Counted from the stretch's first letter, positions 9,489-17,630 are shown. The stretch: 64,000 bases of DNA from Bdellovibrio reynosensis (GCF_022814725.1 NZ_CP093442.1:2418001-2482000); one strand, 5' to 3'. Notes: generated from the letters alone by a model not told the origin. Translations and numbers: made by a program.

Positions 9489-10211
9489 ATGAACGCCCTA
9501 CACGATGACATGCTTTCAGAAGCTCGCGGCTATTTCATCAATGGCAATTACAAGATGGCTGAACCTATCTTGAATCAAATGCTATTGCAGAACACTCGCA
9601 ATCCTGAAGTTTATCAGATGCTTGCGACCATTTTTTACGACAAAGGGCAGTTCAGCAAAGCGATTAAAACCTTCCGTCGCGCTTTAGAAATTGATCCTAC
9701 TTACACTGACGCCAGCGTTGGATTGTCTATTATTTTAAATGACTTAGGTAAATACGACGAAGGTAAACAGGTTTTCTTAGATGCCCAATCCCAGCTAGAA
9801 AAGAAATCTGGAAAACAAGATCCGTTTGTTGACGAAAAACTTGCTTCTAAGCACGAAGAACTGGCTGATTTATATTACCAATACAAACGCTATAACGAAG
9901 CTCTTGAGCAATTATTAAAGGCGCAAAAACTTTCCAGCCGCAAAGCTGAAGTAACCATGCGTATTGCCGAAGTTCACGTGCAGTTAGGTCAAACCGAAAG
10001 AGCTGTCAAAGATCTAAAAGGTCTTATTCGCGAGTATCCGCACCTGATTCCAGCTCGCCTAAAGCTTGGGGCTATTTACTACAACTCAAACAATATTGCT
10101 GAAGCCACTGAACAGTGGGAGAATATCCTTATTCGTGATCCGCAACACCCTGAGGCTCTACGCTATTTAAAAATGGCTCAAGCAGCAGGAATTACTTCAA
10201 TAGATTTGTAA
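9489..10211 (+). CDS. TPR-repeat protein
   Basis: A 240-residue soluble protein with no signal peptide, made almost entirely of TPR units (for example FSKAIKTFRRALEIDPTY and PEALRYLKMAQAAG). The ATG immediately follows the bamD stop codon, and the hpt gene starts 13 bases after its end, so it is probably translated from the same transcript. It resembles the tetratricopeptide half of PilF/LapB-type assembly factors only in a general way. No catalytic motif is present. A cytoplasmic scaffold role is inferred. Confidence 0.8.
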   Translation: MNALHDDMLSEARGYFINGNYKMAEPILNQMLLQNTRNPEVYQMLATIFYDKGQFSKAIKTFRRALEIDPTYTDASVGLSIILNDLGKYDEGKQVFLDAQSQLEKKSGKQDPFVDEKLASKHEELADLYYQYKRYNEALEQLLKAQKLSSRKAEVTMRIAEVHVQLGQTERAVKDLKGLIREYPHLIPARLKLGAIYYNSNNIAEATEQWENILIRDPQHPEALRYLKMAQAAGITSIDL

Positions 10212-10224
10212 CAGAGGCAACAAG

Positions 10225-10743
10225 ATGTCACAGCTAAAAGATCAAATGGTTACTTTCCTTACTAACGAAGAAATCAAAGAAATCATTGAAAATTTGGCTG
10301 AGCAAATTGAATACGATTACGACGGTAAAGACGTTGTTTTCATCTGCCCACTTCGCGGTTCCATCCATTTTGCGGCAGACCTTATGCGCAAGGTGGATCT
10401 GCCTCAACAAATCGATTTCGTACACGTTCAAGCCGTTGAAAAAGGCGGAGCGATCAAGATCGTTAAAGACATTTCCGTCAATATCGCTGGCAAACACGTT
10501 CTGATCCTAGAAGAGATCATCGATACAGGCAGAACTTTAAGCTTCTTAAGAAGCCGTTTGTTTGCCTCTGCCCCAGCATCTTTGAAAATCGTGACTTTAC
10601 TTGATAAACCAGCCCGCCGTGAATTGCCAATCAAGGCAGACTACATTGGAAAGACTATTGATGACCGTTATGTAGTTGGGTACGGGATGGATTCCGAAGA
10701 AATCGGAAGAAATTATCCAGATATCTATACTTTAAAAAACTAA
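10225..10743 (+). CDS. hpt: Hypoxanthine phosphoribosyltransferase
   Basis: Salvages hypoxanthine and guanine to IMP and GMP with PRPP. The 172-residue protein carries the type I phosphoribosyltransferase PRPP loop (EEIIDTGRTL, about residues 94-103), the FICPLRGS loop near residue 33 and a KPARRE segment after the flexible loop, followed by DRYVVGYGMD as in bacterial Hpt. Ribosome site AGAGGCAAC is close to the ATG. It is the last gene of the plus-strand TPR cluster. Purine salvage would suit a predator that lives on prey nucleotides, but that is context rather than evidence. Confidence 0.92.
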   Translation: MSQLKDQMVTFLTNEEIKEIIENLAEQIEYDYDGKDVVFICPLRGSIHFAADLMRKVDLPQQIDFVHVQAVEKGGAIKIVKDISVNIAGKHVLILEEIIDTGRTLSFLRSRLFASAPASLKIVTLLDKPARRELPIKADYIGKTIDDRYVVGYGMDSEEIGRNYPDIYTLKN

Positions 10744-10748
10744 GCGGC

Positions 10749-10823
10749 TTAAGAAACTGCGACGTTAACTAAGAACAAAATAACGACACAAAACGCGTAA
10801 AGAAAAACCAGTTGCTTCGGCAT
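10749..10823 (-). CDS. Candidate 24-residue hydrophobic membrane microprotein
   Basis: A short reading frame opposite the hpt-flp gap encodes 24 residues, beginning MPKQLVFLYAF and continuing as one unbroken hydrophobic helix to a TAA at 10749. AGAGGGG lies eight bases upstream of the ATG (10832-10838), and a good sigma70-like promoter sits just above it (10846-10873). The set of promoter, ribosome site and single transmembrane peptide is unlikely to be chance, but codon evidence on 24 residues is weak. Its function is unknown; membrane small proteins often modulate a neighbouring complex. Confidence 0.45.
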   Translation of the reverse strand: MPKQLVFLYAFCVVILFLVNVAVS

Positions 10824-10845
10824 GCTGAAAACCCCTCTACGCGCC

Positions 10846-10873
10846 AATCTAACACAATTAGGACCTTCGTCAA
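10846..10873 (-). promoter_or_regulatory. Sigma70-like promoter for the 24-residue microprotein
   Basis: On the minus strand the -35 box TTGACG (10868-10873) is 16 bases from the -10 box TAGATT (10846-10851). Transcription would begin near 10839, just at the ribosome site of the microprotein. It is divergent from the flp promoter further right. Confidence 0.5.
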
Positions 10874-10973
10874 CTGGTGGGCCCTACCTTGGTCCATGAA
10901 AATCAGCTGATTTAATCTTCGTTTACTGTCTCAGAATGGGCCACATCTGGCTTTGATTTTGTAATGCGTCCTC

Positions 10974-11001
10974 TAAAGAGAATCCCAATATTAGCCGATA
11001 C
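10974..11001 (+). promoter_or_regulatory. Sigma28 (FliA)-like promoter of the Flp/Tad locus
   Basis: TAAAGAGA begins at 10974 and GCCGATAC begins at 10994, with 16 bases between TAAA and GCCGATA. The FliA consensus is TAAA, 15 bases, GCCGATAA, so the -10 element matches seven of eight and the spacing is one base long. It lies 22 bases before the Flp pilin ATG, with an AAGGGGGAA ribosome site between. No better sigma70 promoter was seen in this gap. Confidence 0.6.
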
Positions 11002-11022
11002 GAAAGTTAAGGGGGAAATCTA

Positions 11023-11211
11023 ATGAAGAAGTTATCGAACTTTTCTAAGAAGCTATTGAAGAATCAGTCCGGTCAAGGTGCGACTGAGTACATCCTATTG
11101 CTGGTTGTGGTTGTTGCATTGGTCATTATGTTCAAAGGGAAAATCCAAGAGACCGTAAGCGGAAAGATCGATGAGCTTCAAGGCATGATCGGTCAAGTTA
11201 ACGGAAACTAG
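11023..11211 (+). CDS. flp: Flp-type pilin (class III prepilin)
   Basis: The 62-residue major pilin candidate of the Tad system. A basic leader (residues 1-17) ends in QSG and is followed by QGATEY, placing Glu and Tyr at +5 and +6 after the predicted prepilin-peptidase cut, the hallmark of Flp pilins. The hydrophobic helix YILLLVVVVALVIMF follows and the rest is a short amphipathic tail. AAGGGGGAA precedes the ATG. It would be processed at the inner membrane and polymerised by the downstream ATPase and platform protein. Confidence 0.88.
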   Translation: MKKLSNFSKKLLKNQSGQGATEYILLLVVVVALVIMFKGKIQETVSGKIDELQGMIGQVNGN

Positions 11212-11237
11212 GTCGGCTTCTCCAATCTGGAGGTTGG

Positions 11238-11432
11238 ATGACCATAGAATACGTTCTGTTGCTATTTTGCGTCTTCTTTATTGGGCTAAAAGCTTTCATG
11301 GTAGCCCCAGCGAAAGCTTTTAGAGAATCGGGACCTCGTTTAGGTGCCCGGGTTGAACAGCAATTAGCAACAGGTGACGGCTTTAAACCACAAAATGGCA
11401 ACCATATTGGTTGGAGCGGTAAAGAACAATGA
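11238..11432 (+). CDS. Small pilin-like protein lacking a leader
   Basis: A 64-residue protein that begins MTIEYVLLLF, like a mature Flp pilin (Glu-Tyr then hydrophobic helix) but without a basic leader from the annotated ATG. GGAGG lies four bases before that ATG. The codons just upstream, in frame, read like a leader ending SGG-W and would put Glu at +5, yet contain no usual start codon before an in-frame TAA at 11199. It overlaps the next gene by four bases. It may be a minor pseudopilin or a degenerate pilin copy. Confidence 0.65.
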   Translation: MTIEYVLLLFCVFFIGLKAFMVAPAKAFRESGPRLGARVEQQLATGDGFKPQNGNHIGWSGKEQ

Positions 11433-11689
11433 AACGCGCTGGACTTGATAATAACAAAGGTCAGTTCGTTATCGAGATGGTTCTACTGATGATCGTTTCT
11501 ATTGGCTTTTTTGTGTGGGGAACCAAGCAGCTTCGCGACGGAAAATTCTTCGCCAAGCTTATTGGCGGTTCCTGGCCTGCAATTGCTGGAATGATTGAGT
11601 CGGGAGTTTGGGAAGAGCCTGAAAAAGCTCGCGCCTTACATCCGAATCAAAGAGACCGTTCTTTAACGGTAGACCCAAATGGTGAATGA
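11429..11689 (+). CDS. Minor pseudopilin with class III-type signal
   Basis: An 86-residue protein with leader MKRAGLDNNKG followed by QFVIEM, so a prepilin peptidase cut after Gly11 leaves Glu at +5. A hydrophobic helix (about residues 17-30) comes next and then a soluble tail with no recognised domain. It overlaps the previous gene by ATGA and ends seven bases before the first TadE-like gene. The position points to a minor pilin of the Tad machine. I do not know a named family for it. Confidence 0.7.
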   Translation: MKRAGLDNNKGQFVIEMVLLMIVSIGFFVWGTKQLRDGKFFAKLIGGSWPAIAGMIESGVWEEPEKARALHPNQRDRSLTVDPNGE

Positions 11690-11695
11690 GGGGGC

Positions 11696-12340
11696 ATGAT
11701 AAAACAGAGAGCTTTTCTTAAGCCATTGCAAAACAACCGCGGTATGTTGACTGCGGAGTTTATCTTTTCTCTCGTGCTTTGCGCGGGGCTTTGCATTGTC
11801 TTATTCTCTCTGAACTTCACCTTATCCATGGCAGAAGTAGCACAGTACATCGCCTTTTCTTCTGCTCGCGCCCACGCTGCTGGTCATGTGGATAGTGAAA
11901 AACAAGAACAGCTGGCGCGTGAAAAATTCAATGATCTTATTAACAATCCAGTTTTAAAACCTATCTTCAATAGTGCCGAAGGTGGCTGGTTTAAATTAAC
12001 TGACCTAGAAGTTCGCGGCGGCGGAGCTAGCGGACGCAGCTTTAATGATGAATACAAGACAACCGAAAACCGTATGCCTCAAGTAGGCGTCCGTTTTAAT
12101 TTTAAAGCTCGTATTCTAAACATGAAAGTTCCATTTCTGGGCGCGACTAGTGAAGAACCAGATGCGGGCTTCAACGCCAAGGTCACAGGTCTTTTGATTC
12201 GTGAACCAACCCAAAAAGAATGTCGTGAGTTGCAAATTCGCCAACGTTACACGGCCATTCTAGAATTAGATTCTCGCTATAAAGTTCTAGGCGCTTCGGG
12301 CGCAAGTAAATATCAGCCGATGGAGGATAACGGATGTTAA
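11696..12340 (+). CDS. TadE-like pseudopilin
   Basis: A 214-residue protein. The leader ends NNRG and is followed by MLTAEF, putting Glu at +5 after a cut at Gly16; one hydrophobic helix (about 22-45) and a periplasmic domain of about 165 residues follow. This is the TadE/TadF plan, in which pseudopilins cap or initiate the pilus. The start has GAGGGGG just upstream, and the stop overlaps the next gene by seven bases. The C-terminal Cys-containing tail has no recognised motif. Confidence 0.78.
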   Translation: MIKQRAFLKPLQNNRGMLTAEFIFSLVLCAGLCIVLFSLNFTLSMAEVAQYIAFSSARAHAAGHVDSEKQEQLAREKFNDLINNPVLKPIFNSAEGGWFKLTDLEVRGGGASGRSFNDEYKTTENRMPQVGVRFNFKARILNMKVPFLGATSEEPDAGFNAKVTGLLIREPTQKECRELQIRQRYTAILELDSRYKVLGASGASKYQPMEDNGC

Positions 12341-12825
12341 AACAACGCCGCAAATCCCACATTAGCAATGAAAAAGGCATGGCCGTTTTTGAAATGATTC
12401 CGATCATTGTGGTGATCGTATTATTCTTAAACTTCTCTTTAGGATTCTTTGGTGCGATCCACACTGGCATTCTAAATTCCATCGCCGCTAGAAACTATGC
12501 TTTTGAAACTTTCAGAAACAGAACAAGCCTAGTTTACTTTTCGAATTTGGATTCAAGCCAAACACGCTATGAGTATTCAAAAAGTCAGATGCGTGTTCAT
12601 GGTATTACCGCGGAAAAAGAAACCGGCCAGAAGTGGGTTGCCACCAGCCGACTCATTGACCGCTTTAGTTTTGATAAAAGAGCCGCTGACATCGAAGGCA
12701 ACAGTAAGAATGTCCACTCCGGCATTCGTAACATGTCTGATGGTAGAAATACCACGGTCGGAGTCAATCCGATCTGGATTAAAACTACCTATGGACTGTG
12801 CTTAACATCAACGTGTGGAAGCTAG
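12334..12825 (+). CDS. TadE/TadF-like pseudopilin
   Basis: A 163-residue protein with leader ending NEKG followed by MAVFEM, again Glu at +5 after Gly15. It has a hydrophobic helix (about 20-42) and a periplasmic region beginning with SIAARNYAFETFRNRTS, a TadE-like amphipathic stretch. It overlaps the preceding gene and is followed after 16 bases by cpaB. Four proteins in this locus share the same processing site, so a prepilin peptidase must act on all of them although its gene is not here. Confidence 0.75.
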   Translation: MLKQRRKSHISNEKGMAVFEMIPIIVVIVLFLNFSLGFFGAIHTGILNSIAARNYAFETFRNRTSLVYFSNLDSSQTRYEYSKSQMRVHGITAEKETGQKWVATSRLIDRFSFDKRAADIEGNSKNVHSGIRNMSDGRNTTVGVNPIWIKTTYGLCLTSTCGS

Positions 12826-12841
12826 AAAGAAGTAGGACCTT

Positions 12842-13750
12842 ATGGGATCAAACGAGACTAGAAATTTATGGCTATCCATCGCAGCAGGCGTCTTTGCGAC
12901 TTTCTTGCTTTATAGCTATTCCCAAGAAAAGAAAGCTGAATACGATAAGCGTTTCGGTTCTACAAAACGTGTGGTGGTAGCAAAAGAAGATATCGCTGAA
13001 ATGCAAACGATCTATGACACAATGGTTGAAACTAAAGAGCTTCCTGCTGACTTTATTCAACCCGATGCCATTACGATTCCTGATGAAATCATCGGTAACG
13101 TGGCAGCTGTACCTATTCGTAAAGGTCAGATGGTTTTAAAGAATAACTTATTAACTCCAGGCCCGGATACAGGGATTGCATTGCAAGTGGCTCCTAGTAA
13201 ACGTGCCGTGACGATTCCGGTAGATGAAGTTCGCGGTGTTGCGAAATTAATTCGTCCGGGTGATCGCGTGGATATCTTTGCTGCTGTTGATAACGGTAAA
13301 GGTGTGAATCAACGTCGTGAGGTTTTCACGATGATGTCTGACGTTGTTGTACTTGCAACGGGCGTAAGTGTCGTGAACAACATTCCACGTATGTTTGAAT
13401 TAGATTCTACGGGTAAAAACTTAACTCAGATCGCTTTAACTGGGGACACGAAGTATACAACGATCACGGTTGAAGCGACGCCGAAAGAAGCCCAGGATCT
13501 TTTCTATATTCTTTCAACTGCTCCTGGAAACTTATTCTTTGCTTTAAGAAATCCAAGCGACAGAACCGTTCCGCCGCGCATGCCTAGCTCGACGTCGGAA
13601 TCGGTGATGGGGAAACCTGTTGTGTCGTTCGATGCGGCGCCAGTGGCACCGCCGATTGCTATACCACCAAGACCTGCATTTACACCACCAGTGCAACAAC
13701 AACAAAGGACAGCTCCGCCCGCAAGACGCGGTGGCTTCCAAACGCTGTAA
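12842..13750 (+). CDS. cpaB: Flp pilus assembly protein CpaB/RcpC
   Basis: A 302-residue inner-membrane anchored periplasmic protein with an N-terminal helix (about 8-25), an SAF domain (about 38-100, RVVVAKEDIAEMQTIYDTMV and VPIRKGQMVLKNNLL), and the CpaB core with TIPVDEVRGVAKLIRPGDRVDI. The C-terminus is a proline- and glutamine-rich tail. CpaB proteins couple the secretin to the rest of the Tad complex. The GTAGGACCTT before the ATG gives a modest ribosome site. The gene is followed by the secretin, as in other Tad operons. Confidence 0.88.
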   Translation: MGSNETRNLWLSIAAGVFATFLLYSYSQEKKAEYDKRFGSTKRVVVAKEDIAEMQTIYDTMVETKELPADFIQPDAITIPDEIIGNVAAVPIRKGQMVLKNNLLTPGPDTGIALQVAPSKRAVTIPVDEVRGVAKLIRPGDRVDIFAAVDNGKGVNQRREVFTMMSDVVVLATGVSVVNNIPRMFELDSTGKNLTQIALTGDTKYTTITVEATPKEAQDLFYILSTAPGNLFFALRNPSDRTVPPRMPSSTSESVMGKPVVSFDAAPVAPPIAIPPRPAFTPPVQQQQRTAPPARRGGFQTL

Positions 13751-13812
13751 TAGCACTACTCTGACGGGGGTCAGGGTGTGAAAAAGGTCTTATGGGATTT
13801 TTAGGGGGATTT

Positions 13813-15339
13813 ATGGGACGATATTTTTTAGTTGGACTGCTGCTTAGTCTCTCTTGCGGCCAGCTTGCCTTTGCGCAAGAAGAACTGGTTGCAGAGCCCT
13901 CTCAAGCCACCGCTGATGAAGGTACGGGTGTTTATCGCTCTCGTAAATTTATCAATTTAACTGCGGGGATTGAGCAAGACGAAAAGCTTCCACCTTTACC
14001 GCCGGATATCGAGTTCAAAGGTGATTTCCGTCGTATCGTCGTTGCCTCTTATGCTAAAGACCTTAATATCATCCGCTTCATTCCTAAGTCGGAAGGTTTT
14101 GCAACTCTTACGATCCACGATAAACGTAACGGTAAAATCGTTGCGGAATATCGTATTGACGTAAAGAAAAGCAAGCTCGACAAAGTCGTTCGTGAAATGC
14201 GTGCACTTCTTGGCGATATCGAAGGTATCAACATCAAGATCGTAAATAACAAAGTTGTTGTTGACGGTCAGATCCTATTGCCAAAAGACCTTGCGCGTAT
14301 TTTCAACGTTATTAAACAATTTGAAAATCAAGCTTCTTCACTTGTTACGCTAAGTCCCCTAGCGCAAAAGAAGATTGCTGAATTTATCGCCCGTGACATC
14401 AATAACCCTGAAATCGAAGTTCGCGCGGTAAATGATAAAATCATTTTACAAGGCTGGGCTAACAGTGATGAAGAAGCAAAACGTGCAGAGATCATCGCAA
14501 AAACTTATCTTCCAGACATCATCATCGATGCTGCCGAAGATGGTGGTCCAATTAAAAAGCGTCGTCCCGTGAACGATGGTGTCATCAACCTTATTCAAAT
14601 TAAGGAAGCGGCACCAAAACCACCAGCAAAAATGATCCAGCTAGTGGTTCACTACGTTGAATTGAATAAAGACTACTCAAAAGCATTTAAATTCCAGTTC
14701 ACTCCGGAACTTGGCGATAACTCGCAAATGACTTTCCAAACTGGTGGTGATTCTCCAGGTGGTGTTGTCAGCTCGATCACTGGTACTGTGATGAACTTGT
14801 TACCAAAACTAAACTGGGCAAAACAACATGGTCATGCGCGTGTCCTTGAAAGCACCAGCTTGATTGTTGAAGACGGTAAAAAAGGTGAAATCAAACAAGT
14901 AACCGACCAACCTTACCCAGTCATCGGTAAAGATGGTACGCAAGGTACTGCGTTTGCTTCTGTCGGTATCGTGACGGCTATCACGCCAGTACTTCTTGGT
15001 GAAAAATCAGGAAGCGTTCACATGGAAATGAGCTTTGAAGTATCAAGCTTACTAGGTAACACTCCAGCGGGTGCACCGATCGTAAGTAAAAACCAAATGT
15101 CTAGCACAGTGACTGTCCGTGACCGTCAAAGTGCCGCAGTCGGTGGTTTGATCAGAAATTCTAGTTCAACAGGTTACAATCGTCCTGCTGGACAAAAGAA
15201 TCCGATCATCAGCTTGTATGCATCTAAAGACTTCGTAAAACAACAAAGCCAGTTCGTGGTCTTCGTGACTCCGATTGTGAAAACTTCTGCAAGCTCAGGC
15301 GCTGAGCAAATTAAAAAGAAGTTCCGTTTACGTGACTAA
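13813..15339 (+). CDS. cpaC: Tad secretin CpaC/RcpA
   Basis: Forms the outer-membrane channel for the Flp pilus. It has a signal peptide cut after about FAQ, a pilus assembly N-terminal domain (about residues 45-110), a BON-like/N-domain region (about 115-250) and a secretin domain (about 270-490) with VEDGKKGEIKQVTDQPYPVIG and VTVRDRQSAAVGGLIR. I choose the ATG at 13813 because AGGGGG is four bases upstream and it gives a cleaner signal peptide; the ATG at 13792, seven codons earlier, is also possible. Confidence 0.9.
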   Translation: MGRYFLVGLLLSLSCGQLAFAQEELVAEPSQATADEGTGVYRSRKFINLTAGIEQDEKLPPLPPDIEFKGDFRRIVVASYAKDLNIIRFIPKSEGFATLTIHDKRNGKIVAEYRIDVKKSKLDKVVREMRALLGDIEGINIKIVNNKVVVDGQILLPKDLARIFNVIKQFENQASSLVTLSPLAQKKIAEFIARDINNPEIEVRAVNDKIILQGWANSDEEAKRAEIIAKTYLPDIIIDAAEDGGPIKKRRPVNDGVINLIQIKEAAPKPPAKMIQLVVHYVELNKDYSKAFKFQFTPELGDNSQMTFQTGGDSPGGVVSSITGTVMNLLPKLNWAKQHGHARVLESTSLIVEDGKKGEIKQVTDQPYPVIGKDGTQGTAFASVGIVTAITPVLLGEKSGSVHMEMSFEVSSLLGNTPAGAPIVSKNQMSSTVTVRDRQSAAVGGLIRNSSSTGYNRPAGQKNPIISLYASKDFVKQQSQFVVFVTPIVKTSASSGAEQIKKKFRLRD

Positions 15340-15362
15340 TAGTTAGGCCTTAGTCTCGTAAA

Positions 15363-15402
15363 CGGACCTCCCTTTTCAACCGATAAGGGAAACGGAGGTC
15401 CG
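15363..15402 (+). promoter_or_regulatory. Hairpin that buries the ribosome site of the CpaE-CpaF gene
   Basis: CGGACCTCC (15363-15371) pairs perfectly with GGAGGTCCG (15394-15402), and TTTTC (15373-15377) pairs with GGAAA (15388-15392) across a single C-C mismatch. The GGAGG Shine-Dalgarno of the GTG start at 15405 is inside the stem. This would limit translation of the ATPase unless the stem is melted. No T-run follows, so it is not a terminator. Confidence 0.65.
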
Positions 15403-15404
15403 CA

Positions 15405-17627
15405 GTGGCTATTAATCCAAATTGTAATCTCATTGCCGTGGTTGGTGGTAAAGGTGGCGTAGGTAAATCAGTATTTGCCGCCAACTTTGCCTGCACCATC
15501 ATGTCGGAACTGCGCTCTCAAGTTCTTTTGATTGATGCTGATGCGAAAAGCGTCGGCGATCAGAACGTTATCATGGGCTTAAAGCCGCAAAAGACTTTAA
15601 AAGAACTTACTACTTTCCAAGGCTCTTTAAATTCTCAACCCATGAACACGCTAGTAACCATGCACCAATCGGGCCTTGCATACCTAGGCGCTGTGCGTGG
15701 ACCGGAAGAGTCATTAAATATATCTCCTGATCTATTAGGAAAACTTTTAGAGTTTTTCAGTCGTGCTTACAAGTACGTCGTTGTCGACGTAGGAACTGAT
15801 TTGGGTCCTGCGCAAATGGCAGTACTCCAAGAAGCTACAGCGATAATGATTGTGACAAGCCCTGAAGTTTTGGTGGTGACGCAAACTCAGCGTTTGATCA
15901 ATGAACTTTTGTCAGCGACAATTCCTAAAGATCTTTTCCAGCTGGTTATTAATAAAGCTTCACCAACGGGTTTATCTCCGCAAACAATCTCTAATCAGTT
16001 GCAGTTGCCCTTCTTAGGTGTAATTCCCCAAGACGAAGCGACTTCAATGATGGCTTTACAAAAGTACACGCCTTTTGTGTTAGCGGCACCAAAAGCTCCG
16101 GTGACTGCTTCCTACTATGATATCGCAAGAAAATTAACGGGCGGTATTTTACAACGCCTAAAAACAGTTTCAAAACCAAAGCCGGTTGTTGCACCAACAG
16201 AGGCTGGAGGTGCTGGTACAAATCTTCCTGCAAACGCTAGCGGTATGGATGCGCGGACTTTACTAAAAATCCGTGTGCATAATGAACTTATCCGTACGGT
16301 CGACCTTAAAAAGCTTTTGATCGATGGTAAGCAAGATGAAGGCAAAGAAAAAGAAGTCCGCGAAAAAGCAAAACGTGAAATCACGCTGATTGTTGATAAA
16401 GAAGCTCCTGACGTAGGCCGTGAAGAACGCGGAAAACTTATTAAAGAAGTTTTAGAAGAAGCTTTAGGACTGGGACCATTAGAAGATCTATTAGCTGATA
16501 ACGATGTTTCAGAGATCATGGTGAATGGTTATAAGAAAATCTTTATTGAAAAAAGTGGTAAAGTTCAGTTAAGTCCTGTGACGTTTACTTCCAATGATCA
16601 CCTTCGCCGTATTATTGAACGTATCGTGACGCCATTAGGACGTCAGATCAACGAATCGACTCCGTGTGTGGATGCCCGTCTTAAAGATGGCTCCCGTGTG
16701 AATGCGGTGATTGAACCATTAGCGATTGACGGACCAGCACTAACAATTCGTAAATTTAAAAAGGGCGGTATAACGCCTGAAAAATATATTAACTATGGAA
16801 GCGTCACAAAGAACATGATCGATTTCCTACGCATCTGCGTGGAAAACGGTCTGAACGTGGTGATCTCTGGTGGTACCGGTTCCGGTAAAACATCTTTATT
16901 GAACATGCTTTCAACGTTCATTCCTTCAAATGAGCGTGTGATCACTGTCGAGGACGCGGCCGAGCTTCAATTAGAACAAGAGCACGTCGTGCGCCTTGAA
17001 ACAAGGCCCGCATCAATGGAAGGCACTAACGCCATCACCATTCGTGATTTGATTAAGAACTCGTTACGTATGCGTCCTGATCGTATCATCGTCGGTGAGT
17101 GCCGTGACGGTGCTGCCCTAGACATGTTGCAAGCCATGAACACGGGTCATGATGGTTCAATGACGACGACCCACGCCAACAGCCCGCGTGAGTGTATTGC
17201 CCGTCTTGAAACTCTTTGTATGATGTCGGGCATGGAATTACCTGTGCGCGCGATTCGTGAACAGATTTCTGGCGCAGTGAACTTAATCGTTCAAATCTCG
17301 CGCCTATCTGATGGCAGTCGTAAGATCCTAAGCATCACGGAAGTCGCCGGCATGCAAGGTGATGTTGTTACTTTAGCAGAGATCTTTAGATTTAAAGAAA
17401 CCGGTTACGATAAAAATAGAAAAATCCAAGGGATCTTCCAAGCAACGGGAACAATCCCCAGCTTTATCCAGAAACTCAGTGATAAAGGCGTGGTTATTCC
17501 TCGCGAAATTTTTGCTAATGACCCTAACACCAACAACCCTGCAGCTGCGCAAGCCGCTGCGAAACCACCAATTACTGCAGCGATGCCGAAAATGCCAGGT
17601 GTCGCTCCAGTGAAAAAATCGGGGTAA
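15405..17627 (+). CDS. CpaE/TadZ-CpaF/TadA fusion: ParA-like domain plus pilus assembly ATPase
   Basis: A single 740-residue reading frame. Residues 1-260 form a MinD/ParA-type ATPase with the deviant Walker A GGKGGVGKS (Lys16 and Lys21) and LIDADAKS, as in CpaE/TadZ localisers. After a linker rich in Pro, Ala and Gly, residues about 285-695 form a CpaF secretion ATPase with Walker A GGTGSGKT (489-496), the Asp-box VEDAAELQL, the Walker B region DRIIVGECRD and the His-box TTTHANS. These are normally two proteins. The start is a GTG preceded by GGAGG. It should power pilus extension while being placed at a cell pole. Confidence 0.9.
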   Translation: MAINPNCNLIAVVGGKGGVGKSVFAANFACTIMSELRSQVLLIDADAKSVGDQNVIMGLKPQKTLKELTTFQGSLNSQPMNTLVTMHQSGLAYLGAVRGPEESLNISPDLLGKLLEFFSRAYKYVVVDVGTDLGPAQMAVLQEATAIMIVTSPEVLVVTQTQRLINELLSATIPKDLFQLVINKASPTGLSPQTISNQLQLPFLGVIPQDEATSMMALQKYTPFVLAAPKAPVTASYYDIARKLTGGILQRLKTVSKPKPVVAPTEAGGAGTNLPANASGMDARTLLKIRVHNELIRTVDLKKLLIDGKQDEGKEKEVREKAKREITLIVDKEAPDVGREERGKLIKEVLEEALGLGPLEDLLADNDVSEIMVNGYKKIFIEKSGKVQLSPVTFTSNDHLRRIIERIVTPLGRQINESTPCVDARLKDGSRVNAVIEPLAIDGPALTIRKFKKGGITPEKYINYGSVTKNMIDFLRICVENGLNVVISGGTGSGKTSLLNMLSTFIPSNERVITVEDAAELQLEQEHVVRLETRPASMEGTNAITIRDLIKNSLRMRPDRIIVGECRDGAALDMLQAMNTGHDGSMTTTHANSPRECIARLETLCMMSGMELPVRAIREQISGAVNLIVQISRLSDGSRKILSITEVAGMQGDVVTLAEIFRFKETGYDKNRKIQGIFQATGTIPSFIQKLSDKGVVIPREIFANDPNTNNPAAAQAAAKPPITAAMPKMPGVAPVKKSG

Positions 17628-17630
17628 TGA

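Noticed and set aside
10949-10964. Sigma54-like TGGC...TTGT above the Flp pilin gene
   Set aside because: The -12 element has GT instead of the required GC, and the sigma28-like motif closer to the gene is better.
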